From JAGNLA01 sp964472265 (GTDB lineage: Bacteria > Caldisericota > Caldisericia > JAAYUI01), in assembly GCA_964472265.1 (NCBI GenBank), contig CAYYJO010000038.1, positions 1-21,335 of the forward strand: DNA of 21,335 nucleotides. The letters are read 5' to 3'. The notes beneath the pieces are model-generated. The model had not been told where the DNA came from, ran no database searches, and saw only the letters and a list, made by a program, of their open reading frames with translations. Of the stretch, positions 1 through 7,437 are shown one piece after another; within the stretch, counting starts at the first letter, position 1, and each line of letters begins with the position of its first letter. The translations under genes and the position numbers were made by a program.

Positions 1-873
1 GTTTGGTATGTCAATAAATCTCCATTTATTCTGGAGGGTAAAGCCGAGCCGGGGAGTCAGGTTGGAATTGACGGACAAAACCTATTCACATACACAGATG
101 AAAATGGCTCGTTCAAGATTTATCTCGATGTAACCGAAGGTGGCAATTTTTTTCAGGTGGTCTCCCAGAAAGACGGAGTCAAGGTCACAAAAGACATTTA
201 TGTTGAGAAGGATTCGACACCACCGGTTGTGACCTTGTTCATCGGAGGCAAGACATTCACAGATCAGGAAATAAACCTTGATGCCAAAGATGCCAAAAAA
301 ATCGACGTTATTTGCTTCACCGATCCAGGTTGCAATATAATTGTTGACAACGCAACACAGGAAGTGGACGGAAACAGGATCAGGCTGCAGATAGAATTAA
401 AAGAGGCTCCATCAAAAAATTCTAGTCTGATAAATGTTATTGATAGATATGGTAACGAAACCAACGTAAACCTTGGCATAAATAACATTCACACGAAAAG
501 AATTCACATCGGTGTAAATTCTGAAAATATGGATATTGACAATAGATATATTTCAATAAACAAAATAAAGACAAGGAATGGAACATTTATGCTCAACATC
601 AGGCTTTTCTGCGAAGCGATCATTGGTCAGCTTTCGTGGGATGTAAGCGCAAAAATCTCTATCATAACCGCTGGCGACAGCAAGCTAATATGCAGAGCAA
701 ACGAAAAAATTGTCAATTTCGATGGATCCACTGTCAATATCGATGAAGCGCCATTCATCGAAAAAGGCATAACTCACGTTCCTATCAAATCTTTCTTCGA
801 ATTGTTTGGGTTTAGCTATGAGTACGATAAAGTATCCGAGTTGATAACACTAACAAAAGACATTCAACCATAA
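1..873 (+). CDS. Secreted protein with Ig-like and copper-amine-oxidase-N-like domains, 5' end missing
   Basis: The frame is open from base 1, so the gene starts before the window; the first internal ATG (157) is not the start. The visible 290 codons align along their length with the next gene. The order is an Ig-like beta domain of the glucodextranase-B type (pattern N-K-S-P-F, then a G-x-F step), a second beta domain containing CFTDPGC, and a C-terminal domain resembling the copper amine oxidase N-terminal repeat (around MLNIRLFCEAIIG and HVPIKSFFELFGF). Such repeats occur in surface proteins of many bacteria and usually bind no copper; their role is generally unknown. A signal peptide is expected upstream by analogy with the paralogue. 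The stop TAA overlaps the ribosome binding site of the next gene. Function unknown. Confidence 0.8.
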   Translation, partial: VWYVNKSPFILEGKAEPGSQVGIDGQNLFTYTDENGSFKIYLDVTEGGNFFQVVSQKDGVKVTKDIYVEKDSTPPVVTLFIGGKTFTDQEINLDAKDAKKIDVICFTDPGCNIIVDNATQEVDGNRIRLQIELKEAPSKNSSLINVIDRYGNETNVNLGINNIHTKRIHIGVNSENMDIDNRYISINKIKTRNGTFMLNIRLFCEAIIGQLSWDVSAKISIITAGDSKLICRANEKIVNFDGSTVNIDEAPFIEKGITHVPIKSFFELFGFSYEYDKVSELITLTKDIQP

Positions 874-884
874 GGAGGGTAAAA

Positions 885-1856
885 ATGAAAAAACTTATTC
901 TTGCAATGATTGTTGCGGTGTTGATCATGCCTGTTATTGGGGCAAAAGCTGAGAATGTTGAATTTGAGATCGGTCTTGTTCATTACACGAACAAATCGCC
1001 GTTTACGCTCATCGGTAAAGCTGCGCCAGGAACCGAGGTCAGCATGAGGGGCAAGAAGGTCGCCACAATTGGCGATGACGGCGTTTTTAAAATTGAGCTC
1101 GAAGTTAAGGAGGGCGACAACGTCTTCCATTTCAAGGCCGCAAAAGACGGCCAGTCCACGACAAAAGGCATCCTCGTGCAGATGAGGACAACAGGACCAA
1201 AAGTACATTTTTGCATTTCAAGTAAACTAATGACAGGTAATCAAATTAATATTAAGACAAAAGACGTCAACGAATATCAACAGGTGGGATTCACAGAACC
1301 AGAATGCATCATCGAAGGAGATGGCAATAAAGCTGAACAAGATGGTATAATGTTCACGGTCAAACTCACTATTGAAAAGTCACCCTCGAAAACTGACCAC
1401 ATAATAAAAATTACCGACAAATATGGTAATATCTCAACATTCATCCTAAATATCACAAACATCCACGAAAAAACGTGCAAAATGCAAACCTACAATAAAA
1501 TAGCGACCATCGACGGAGTTGAATTCACAATGCCGGTTGAACTAACAATCTACAGAGCATCAACAATGGTGCCTCTCAGATTTTTCTGTAATACTTTCCT
1601 TGGTGGCAACGTAACATATAGCGCTGAATCAAAAATGATTACAGTCGAATTGGGAGGTAGTTTATTGGTAATTTATGTTGGCAATCCAAAAGGAACTTTT
1701 AATGGCAAGGAAGTAACAATAAACGGCACACCTCCAGTAATAATCAACGGTTCACTGATGGTGCCATTCAGGTTCATTGGTGAAATATTTGAATGTTGGG
1801 TTTCGTACGATTCTGCAACTAGATCAGTGACAATAACTCAACTAATCTACCCATAA
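885..1856 (+). CDS. Secreted protein with Ig-like and copper-amine-oxidase-N-like domains (tandem paralogue)
   Basis: A 323-residue protein with a clear Sec signal peptide: KK, a hydrophobic core, and likely cleavage after AKA near residue 22. Residues about 25-100 form an Ig-like domain of the glucodextranase-B type. Residues about 105-195 form a second beta domain with GFTEPEC in the same place as CFTDPGC of the upstream copy. The last ~115 residues form a copper-amine-oxidase-N-like domain with two characteristic repeats (MVPLRFFCNTFLG and MVPFRFIGEIF). The start is fixed by AAGGAGGG at 872-879, which overlaps the stop of the preceding gene, so the two are one transcription unit. It probably acts in the periplasm or at the cell surface. 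The enzymatic oxidase domain is absent, so this is not an amine oxidase. Confidence 0.85.
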   Translation: MKKLILAMIVAVLIMPVIGAKAENVEFEIGLVHYTNKSPFTLIGKAAPGTEVSMRGKKVATIGDDGVFKIELEVKEGDNVFHFKAAKDGQSTTKGILVQMRTTGPKVHFCISSKLMTGNQINIKTKDVNEYQQVGFTEPECIIEGDGNKAEQDGIMFTVKLTIEKSPSKTDHIIKITDKYGNISTFILNITNIHEKTCKMQTYNKIATIDGVEFTMPVELTIYRASTMVPLRFFCNTFLGGNVTYSAESKMITVELGGSLLVIYVGNPKGTFNGKEVTINGTPPVIINGSLMVPFRFIGEIFECWVSYDSATRSVTITQLIYP

Positions 1857-1884
1857 AAAATGGCGCCTCTTTATGAGGCGCCAT
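1855..1884 (-). terminator. Rho-independent terminator of the aldehyde dehydrogenase operon
   Basis: Bases 1860-1869 and 1875-1884 form a perfect 10-bp GC-rich stem with a 5-base loop. Read on the minus strand it lies 17 bases after the aldehyde dehydrogenase stop and is followed by six T residues (A-run 1855-1860 on the plus strand). On the plus strand the hairpin follows the secreted-protein gene but has no good T-run after it, so plus-strand termination is possible but weaker. Confidence 0.85.
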
Positions 1885-1901
1885 CATCACTTCATTTCAA
1901 A

Positions 1902-3380
1902 TCACTTGTTGTCTATCTGGGCTTTTTGGACATGGCCGGAGAAGTCGACAGTTACAACCTTCCATTCCATGAAAGCGTCGAGAACCTGCACGCCGCCTTC
2001 GCGATGTCCGTTGCCTGTTCCGCGTGTTCCGCCAAAAGGCGAGCTGACTTCTGCGCCAATCGTACCGGCGTTGACGTAGACCAGTCCGGTTGTGATGTCG
2101 CGGGCTGCGATCATTGCGTTGTTCACGTCGGCAGTGATGACTGAGGATGAGAGGCCAAAAGCGGTGTCGTTGTTGATGTCGATTGCCTCTTCAAGGCTTT
2201 CGCACGGAATGAGGGCAACGACAGGTCCAAAGATTTCTTCCTGTGCAATTCTCATGTTTCTCTTGACATCGGTGAAGATTGTCGGCTTGTAGAATGATCC
2301 CTTTGAAAGTTCGCCATCGCTTGCAAATTCACCGCCACAAAGCATCTTTGCCCCTTCTGCCTTGCCGATTTCAACATATTTGTGGATTGATTCCCTTGCG
2401 GTTTTGTTGATGACCGGGCCGACATCGGATGAGAGTCCATGTCCGAGTTTGAGCTTGAGCGCACGGTCGAGGAGCATCTTTTCAAACTTCTCCTTGACCG
2501 ACCTGTGAATGATGATTCTTGAGCAAGCGGTGCAACGCTGGCCTGTGGTTCCAAACGCCGACCAGATTGCAGCTTCGACAGCGAGTTCAAGGTCAGCGTC
2601 ATCCATGACGATCATGCCGTTCTTCCCGCCCATTTCAAGCGACGATCTCTTGAGCATCTGGCCACAAACGGTTGCAATCCTTGTGCCAATGTCGGTTGAG
2701 CCGGTGAAGCTGATCATCCTGATGTCCTTGTGATTGATGATGGTTTCGCCAACTTCTGAGCCTCCGCCGAGAACGAGGTTGATTACGCCTGGATAATCCT
2801 TGAGTCCTGCATCGATGAGGGCTTCAAACATCCTGACCATGCAACGCGGAGTATCGGTTGCCGGCTTGACCACAACTGTATTTCCAAGGACAAGCGCAGG
2901 AGCTATTTTCCATGACGGAATGGCGACAGGGAAGTTCCACGGTGTGATCAGTCCACAAACACCGATTGGGTCACGGACAACGTAGATCAACTTGTTCATC
3001 ATCTCTGACGGGACAGTTTCACCCTTCATCCTGCGGCCTTCGCCACCAATGAGGTAGAACATGTCGATTGCTTCCTGAACATCGCCCCTTGCCTCAGCAA
3101 TGACTTTGCCCATTTCGCAGGTCAGTTCCCTTGCAATCTCTTCTTTTCTGCCCTCGAGAATGTGTGCTGCTTTCATAAGTATTTCGCCACGAGCCGGTGC
3201 CGGAAGCGCTCTCCATTTTGCAAATGCTGCCTTTGCTGCTGCAACAGCCTCATTTACATCGTCTGCGCTCGATTTTGTGACCGTGCACAGAAGTTCACCG
3301 TTTGCCGGGTCGAAATCATCAAATGTTCTGCCTGTTACTGAGTCTTTCCAAACTCCGTTAATGTAATTCTTAAGATGCAT
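1902..3380 (-). CDS. NAD(P)-dependent aldehyde dehydrogenase
   Basis: A 492-residue member of the aldehyde dehydrogenase superfamily, full length. It carries the oxyanion Asn in PWNFP (about N149), the cofactor Lys in VVKPA (about K172), the Rossmann FTGS motif, the general base Glu in LEMGGKN (about E249) and the catalytic Cys in GQRCTACS (about C283). The C-terminal PFGGTRGTGNGHREGG resembles the AldH/KGSADH/P5CDH-like branch rather than classic ALDH1, so it should oxidise an aldehyde to an acid; the substrate cannot be read from sequence. AAAGGAG at 3387-3393 is 6 bases from ATG 3380 and only 3 from ATG 3383; an upstream in-frame TTG at 3398 overlaps the previous stop and is less likely. 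It is last in the comB operon, 14 bases after the lipoprotein gene. Confidence 0.93.
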   Translation of the reverse strand: MHLKNYINGVWKDSVTGRTFDDFDPANGELLCTVTKSSADDVNEAVAAAKAAFAKWRALPAPARGEILMKAAHILEGRKEEIARELTCEMGKVIAEARGDVQEAIDMFYLIGGEGRRMKGETVPSEMMNKLIYVVRDPIGVCGLITPWNFPVAIPSWKIAPALVLGNTVVVKPATDTPRCMVRMFEALIDAGLKDYPGVINLVLGGGSEVGETIINHKDIRMISFTGSTDIGTRIATVCGQMLKRSSLEMGGKNGMIVMDDADLELAVEAAIWSAFGTTGQRCTACSRIIIHRSVKEKFEKMLLDRALKLKLGHGLSSDVGPVINKTARESIHKYVEIGKAEGAKMLCGGEFASDGELSKGSFYKPTIFTDVKRNMRIAQEEIFGPVVALIPCESLEEAIDINNDTAFGLSSSVITADVNNAMIAARDITTGLVYVNAGTIGAEVSSPFGGTRGTGNGHREGGVQVLDAFMEWKVVTVDFSGHVQKAQIDNK

Positions 3381-3394
3381 CATTGTCTCCTTTG

Positions 3395-4087
3395 TCAAAA
3401 TCTGAATGAGGCGCTGATTTTATCAAACATCTCCCTGTCACTTACCGAAAGGGATGATGATGTGACCGCAATTCCGCAGAACTGGGTCAGTGGCTGTGTC
3501 GATGTTGGCATGCGCTGGCCGTATGCGATATAAACACTTGCCTCACCGCTGTATTTTAGGGCTGGTGGTTTCAGAGTGGCTGAGCAGGCTTCGGTGTTTT
3601 CATCCTTCGAATACGGGATGTAGTAGTTTTTGTAGTCAGAATCGCCATTTTCGTAGAATGTGACCTGTGGATAATCCTTACATGCTCCTGGCATGAAGCG
3701 GTTTGTTACGCCCTGCATGTAGACTAGTAGTGTTTTGCCCTGAAGATTCAACTCCTGGTACCTGAAATCGCCGTTTGCAAGTTTGCCTTTGATGTCAGTT
3801 ATATCAGTGTCCGGTGGGTAAAAAACGATCTCTGCACCTGCCATTACGATGTTAGGGTCAGTGACTGGCGGGAACTTGAAGACTTCGTTCTTCCAGCCAT
3901 CTGGAACATAAAAGCTTGTTCCTTCCGGTGTGGTGAAAAGTGTGTAGCCGTCAATCTTCTCCGGTCTCTCGGTCGAAGCCGGCTTGCCATCGTCGGGTTT
4001 GTTTGCATCAGGTTTTTTATCGTCAGCAGCACCACAACCGGAAAGGAGAATGACAACAGCTGCAAGTCCTATCAATATTTTCTTCAT
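3395..4087 (-). CDS. Hypothetical lipoprotein
   Basis: A 230-residue protein with a lipoprotein signal: MKKILIGLAAVVILLSGC, lipobox LSGC, Cys18 to be lipidated. A charged low-complexity linker follows (Asp/Lys/Pro-rich, residues about 20-45), then a globular region starting near EKIDGYTLFTTPEG with repeated aromatic beta-strand patterns. Three further Cys occur in the globular part. I recognise no family. The start is supported by GGAGG 7 bases upstream, and ATG overlaps the stop of the iron-sulfur protein gene (ATGA), so it is translationally coupled to that gene. Its place between an iron-sulfur oxidoreductase subunit and an aldehyde dehydrogenase suggests, without proving, an envelope role linked to the operon's pathway, for example substrate capture. 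Confidence 0.8.
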   Translation of the reverse strand: MKKILIGLAAVVILLSGCGAADDKKPDANKPDDGKPASTERPEKIDGYTLFTTPEGTSFYVPDGWKNEVFKFPPVTDPNIVMAGAEIVFYPPDTDITDIKGKLANGDFRYQELNLQGKTLLVYMQGVTNRFMPGACKDYPQVTFYENGDSDYKNYYIPYSKDENTEACSATLKPPALKYSGEASVYIAYGQRMPTSTQPLTQFCGIAVTSSSLSVSDREMFDKISASFRF

Positions 4088-5166
4088 TCCAAAGCCTCCT
4101 CCAGCATCTGCCAGATGTCTTTGCTCTTGATGCGTTTTCCTGTGCCCTTTTCCTTTTCTTCACGGGAAACAGCCATTGTGGCTCTGAAAAGGGTTGACTC
4201 GCATGTCGGACAGATGGTTGAAATGTATTCGGCGCCTGTGTCAATGGCCTCCCTGACACGGCTTTTTGCTGTTTCTTTTACTGTGTCACCGGCGTGAGCC
4301 TGGAGACCGCCACCACCACCGCAGCACTGTGAGAAATTGTTGTTCAGCCTCATCTCGGCGAGATCATAGCCAAGCATTCTGATTATTTCTCTGGGTGCGT
4401 CAAAGTTCTTCAGTCCCCTGCCAAGATGGCACGGGTCGTGGTAGGTGGCTTTTGCTGTTGCCTTCTTGAATTTCATGGTTGGGAGCTTCTGGAGGATCAG
4501 CTCTGAAGCGTGAACAACCTTTGGCAGTCCGTAATATTCCTTGAGCGTGAGGGTACAGCTCGGACAAACCGTGATGATGGTGTCATTAAGGTAGGGTTTG
4601 TAGACTTCCATGAATTTAGCCTTGGCTTGCTCATATTCCTTTTTGTAGCCGGTGTTGTAAAGAGCGTTTGCACAGCAGACTTCTTCGGTGATCCTGACTT
4701 TTATGCCGAGTTTGCCAAGAACCTTCACGATCCTTTCGGCATCGGTGGCTCTGTCCCTATAGGCGCAGCCGAGGTAAAGCTGAACGTCGCCGTCAACCTT
4801 GAACTGCTTGCCGGAACCGAGTGGGTCGCCCTTCTCGATGATGTTTTTGGCAACTACGTCGTTTTCTTTCTTGGTGTACCCTGCTTCAACAAGCTCTTCC
4901 CTGAGAGCCTTAAAGATTTCAAGGTTCTGAAGGGCGCATTTGGCTTCGCAGTAACCACACATGGTGCAGAAAAATACTGAATCGGCAAGCTCCTGGGTCA
5001 GCTTCATCTCGCCTTCGAGGAGGCCTTTTGCCTGAAGCATCTTGCCCCTTGAGGCGTAGCTTTCGATCAGACCATCGCGGTATGTCGGGCATTCCTGGAT
5101 GCAGAAACCGCAACGGGTTCGCACACAGGTGTAGATGTCGTCTTTGAACTGTTCGAGGTGTTTCAT
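4084..5166 (-). CDS. Iron-sulfur CCG-domain oxidoreductase subunit (GlcF/GlpC/LutA-like)
   Basis: A 360-residue electron-transfer subunit of flavin-dependent 2-hydroxyacid dehydrogenases. The N-terminus holds two cluster motifs: C14-x4-C19-GF-C22-x3-C26-P, whose first spacing is wider than the usual C-x2-C, and C67-TM-C70-GY-C73-x3-C77, a normal 4Fe-4S spacing with Ala where Pro is usual. Two CCG-type domains follow: EVCCANA with CPSC, and the strongly conserved SQCCGGGGGL with CPTC, as in heterodisulfide reductase and glycolate/lactate oxidase subunits. It should pass electrons from the adjacent FAD subunit to a quinone or other acceptor. The start ATG 5166 overlaps the previous stop (ATGA) with AGGTGG 5 bases upstream; an upstream GTG at 5175 is the alternative. 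The exact substrate is unknown. Confidence 0.9.
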   Translation of the reverse strand: MKHLEQFKDDIYTCVRTRCGFCIQECPTYRDGLIESYASRGKMLQAKGLLEGEMKLTQELADSVFFCTMCGYCEAKCALQNLEIFKALREELVEAGYTKKENDVVAKNIIEKGDPLGSGKQFKVDGDVQLYLGCAYRDRATDAERIVKVLGKLGIKVRITEEVCCANALYNTGYKKEYEQAKAKFMEVYKPYLNDTIITVCPSCTLTLKEYYGLPKVVHASELILQKLPTMKFKKATAKATYHDPCHLGRGLKNFDAPREIIRMLGYDLAEMRLNNNFSQCCGGGGGLQAHAGDTVKETAKSRVREAIDTGAEYISTICPTCESTLFRATMAVSREEKEKGTGKRIKSKDIWQMLEEALE

Positions 5167-6623
5167 CTGATCCACCTGCTTTCAAACTTTTTGCCAGGGT
5201 TCATGATGTTTTTCGGGTCAAACATGTTTTTGATCTTCTTTATCCATTCGTAGGATGCGCCGTGTTCAAGCTTGTTGAATCCGCCAAGCCTGTCGCCGTC
5301 GCCAATGTAGGTGCTCATTGTACCCTCAAGCTCGATTGCAGATCTGCTCATCTCCTCAACAAACTTGAAGAAATTGTCAACATTCTTGGGATCCTTGTCA
5401 TCGACAAAAATGGCAAACGAAATTGACGGCGAAACTCTGCCTGCGACTTCGTTGTAGACGGTCATGCCAAGAATCTTCTGATCGTATTTCTGCGAGTATT
5501 CAACAAACTTGTCATGGATTGCAGGAACGTTACCGATTGGGACTCCAACGTCGGCAGCGCCAAACTTTCTGTCACGCTGCGAATCAGGCCACTTCTGCTT
5601 GAAAGGCTCGAAATCGAGTGTGTGCTTGGATGCCCAGTAACCGGTAACGATTTCCTTCTCTTTTACCTCGACACCAATTGGAGCCATCTTCTCACGCACT
5701 TTTTTTGCCATGAACTCGACAATGTCCGGGTCGCCTGCAACTGAGACAAAAGCGATTGCATCAGTCCAGTCCGGCACTTCCGGTTCACGGTTGTACTTTG
5801 TCCTGTATGAGTGGGTGTAGAAATGCAGCCTCTGCCTGTCGTTGATGTGGAGCGACTCAAGCTGGATGCCTTCTGCAACCATCTTTTCGAATGTGTAGCA
5901 GCATTCGCCGATTGACTTGACCAGGAAACCCATGACTTCGCGTGCTTTTGGAAGGTATGACACCCTGAGGGTTGCTTCCGTGACCACGCCAAGCGTTGCT
6001 TCAGAGTTTACAAACAGATGCATGATTTTGTAGCCGGATGAGGACATGTTGGCCTTGCGGTGACCAAAATCCACAATCTCGCCGGTTCCGGTAACAACCT
6101 TTATTGATGTAAGGTATTCGAGAATCTTTCCAAACTTCATGCCAAACGTTGAATCGTTATCACAACCAATGGCTGCACCAACTGTCGAAGCCTGCTTGCT
6201 TTCAGGCTGGTGAGCGAGCCAGAGGCCATGATTTTTGAGGAATTCATTGAGGTGCCAAATAGTGATGCCGGCCTGGACACGAATCGTGAGGTTCTTCTCG
6301 TCGAATTCGAGAATCTGATCCATGCCCTTGCTGTCGATCATGATTCCGCCCTTCCAGGCGTTTGCTCCGCCACCCATACCAGTTCCACCGGCAAAGGTGC
6401 AAACCGGAATCTCCAGGTCATATGCAACCTTTATGATTTCAGCGCATTCTTCAGTGGTCCTCGGGACAGCGATCATGTCAGGAATGTCATTGTCGTAGTC
6501 GTGCCTTGGGCTCCAGTCCCTGCTGTAGCTCATCCTGTGGGTGATGTCTATGGACACGCGTTTCCCCAGGATCGGCGCAAGCTTTTCGTAAGCCTGCCTT
6601 ATCTTAGATTCATCAACAACCAT
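5163..6623 (-). CDS. FAD-binding oxidase/dehydrogenase, GlcD-like (vanillyl-alcohol-oxidase fold)
   Basis: A 486-residue flavoprotein. The FAD-binding domain (about residues 35-230) has the phosphate-binding loop FAGGTGMGGGA (77-87) and a STVGAAIGCDN region. A C-terminal oxidase domain ends in FDPKNIMNPGKKF, typical of glycolate oxidase GlcD and D-lactate dehydrogenases. Unusually, the metal-binding H-x-G-D-G-N-x-H motif of GlcD/LDHD/D2HGDH appears replaced by VAGRVSPS (about 393-400), and the later EHG-type motif by STYIGDGD (about 437-444), so the substrate or mechanism may differ. Start ATG 6623 shares one base with the comB stop (TGATG) and has AAGGAGG 4 bases upstream. With the downstream iron-sulfur gene it likely forms a two-subunit dehydrogenase. 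Confidence 0.88.
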   Translation of the reverse strand: MVVDESKIRQAYEKLAPILGKRVSIDITHRMSYSRDWSPRHDYDNDIPDMIAVPRTTEECAEIIKVAYDLEIPVCTFAGGTGMGGGANAWKGGIMIDSKGMDQILEFDEKNLTIRVQAGITIWHLNEFLKNHGLWLAHQPESKQASTVGAAIGCDNDSTFGMKFGKILEYLTSIKVVTGTGEIVDFGHRKANMSSSGYKIMHLFVNSEATLGVVTEATLRVSYLPKAREVMGFLVKSIGECCYTFEKMVAEGIQLESLHINDRQRLHFYTHSYRTKYNREPEVPDWTDAIAFVSVAGDPDIVEFMAKKVREKMAPIGVEVKEKEIVTGYWASKHTLDFEPFKQKWPDSQRDRKFGAADVGVPIGNVPAIHDKFVEYSQKYDQKILGMTVYNEVAGRVSPSISFAIFVDDKDPKNVDNFFKFVEEMSRSAIELEGTMSTYIGDGDRLGGFNKLEHGASYEWIKKIKNMFDPKNIMNPGKKFESRWIR

Positions 6624-7366
6624 CAATCCTCCTTGGTTTCACAGACGATATGAATTCCTTTGTCATTTCTGATTTCCGGAAGGTAAGGTATTAGGTCGGT
6701 TTTTGCGCACAGGGCAATGTCACCGGTAAGCGTGAGCGATGAAAGGTACTGACCGTGAGATGAAGCGAGCATTGCGTCCATTCCGTTGCCGAAACCGCCA
6801 TGCACCATCTTTGCCACTTTTGCGCCGTCATCCATCTCAAAACCCCTGAGACCGCCCATGCTGACAGCCTTTTGAATGATTGCACCGGCGCAGTAAAGGT
6901 CTTCAAGTGAAACCTGCCCGAGTTTGCCGGAACAGATTATTGTCAGGTCACGCCTTGTCTCTCGCATCATTTTGCCGATTGTTTCAGCAGTTTTTGTCAG
7001 GTTGAGAAGCGATCCCACAAAAGCCTTGTGAGCTTTTGCTGCTTCGATGAGTGCAGATGTTCCGTTGGTTGTGGAAAGCACGATTTCTTTGCCCTTGATT
7101 TTTGAGCTGAGGGTTTCTGTAGGCGAGTTGCCAAGCTGGAATCCGTCGATTTTCTTTCCATCACGTTCACCGGCAAGCACACAGTTTGGGTAATGGAGCT
7201 TGTAATCTCTGGCTTCATCGATGTCTTTGATCGGTCTTACAAGTGCTGCACCACGTTCAAAAAAGCAGAGGATGTTGGAGGTTGCCCTTAAAACATCGAC
7301 CACAACAGCGTAATGTTCGCTGATGTCCAAGGTTACCGGCGGAAACAAAAAACAGTTTATTTTCAC
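6623..7366 (-). CDS. comB: 2-phosphosulfolactate phosphatase family protein
   Basis: A 247-residue protein of the ComB family, known to hydrolyse 2-phospho-3-sulfolactate to 3-sulfolactate with Mg2+ in coenzyme M synthesis and in Bacillus spore sulfolactate formation. Family motifs are in order: VVVDVLRATS (21-30), AGERDG (65-70), GFQLGNSP (75-82), STTNGT (98-103), CSGKLG (145-150) and EDLYCAG (155-161). The length is normal. The start is GTG 7366; no good ribosome binding site precedes it, and the predicted promoter would give a leader of only a few bases. It is the first gene of the five-gene operon. Many bacteria carry ComB without ComA, and its true substrate in them is not settled; no ComA is in this window. 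Confidence 0.9.
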   Translation of the reverse strand: MKINCFLFPPVTLDISEHYAVVVDVLRATSNILCFFERGAALVRPIKDIDEARDYKLHYPNCVLAGERDGKKIDGFQLGNSPTETLSSKIKGKEIVLSTTNGTSALIEAAKAHKAFVGSLLNLTKTAETIGKMMRETRRDLTIICSGKLGQVSLEDLYCAGAIIQKAVSMGGLRGFEMDDGAKVAKMVHGGFGNGMDAMLASSHGQYLSSLTLTGDIALCAKTDLIPYLPEIRNDKGIHIVCETKED

Positions 7367-7374
7367 AAAAATGT

Positions 7375-7403
7375 AGTTTAATGCGAGGCTGTTTAACGTT
7401 CAA
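7375..7403 (-). promoter_or_regulatory. Candidate sigma-70 promoter of the comB operon
   Basis: On the minus strand TTGAAC (7403-7398) lies 17 bases before TAAACT (7380-7375); each matches its consensus at four of six positions. The expected start point is within about 5 bases of the GTG start codon of comB, so the mRNA would be nearly leaderless, which fits the missing ribosome binding site. The match is moderate, and the promoter could instead lie within the upstream gene. Confidence 0.35.
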
Positions 7404-7437
7404 GGGAGTTTGTGATTTTAAGTTAAGAACCAAAAAA

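Noticed and set aside
3381..3398. TTG start at 3398 for the aldehyde dehydrogenase
   Set aside because: It would place the AAAGGAG ribosome binding site inside the coding region; ATG 3380 has correct spacing and gives the family's normal N-terminus.
4510..4980. 156-codon plus-strand frame inside the iron-sulfur protein gene
   Set aside because: It is antisense to a gene with conserved cysteine motifs, has no recognisable domain, and reads as a shadow.
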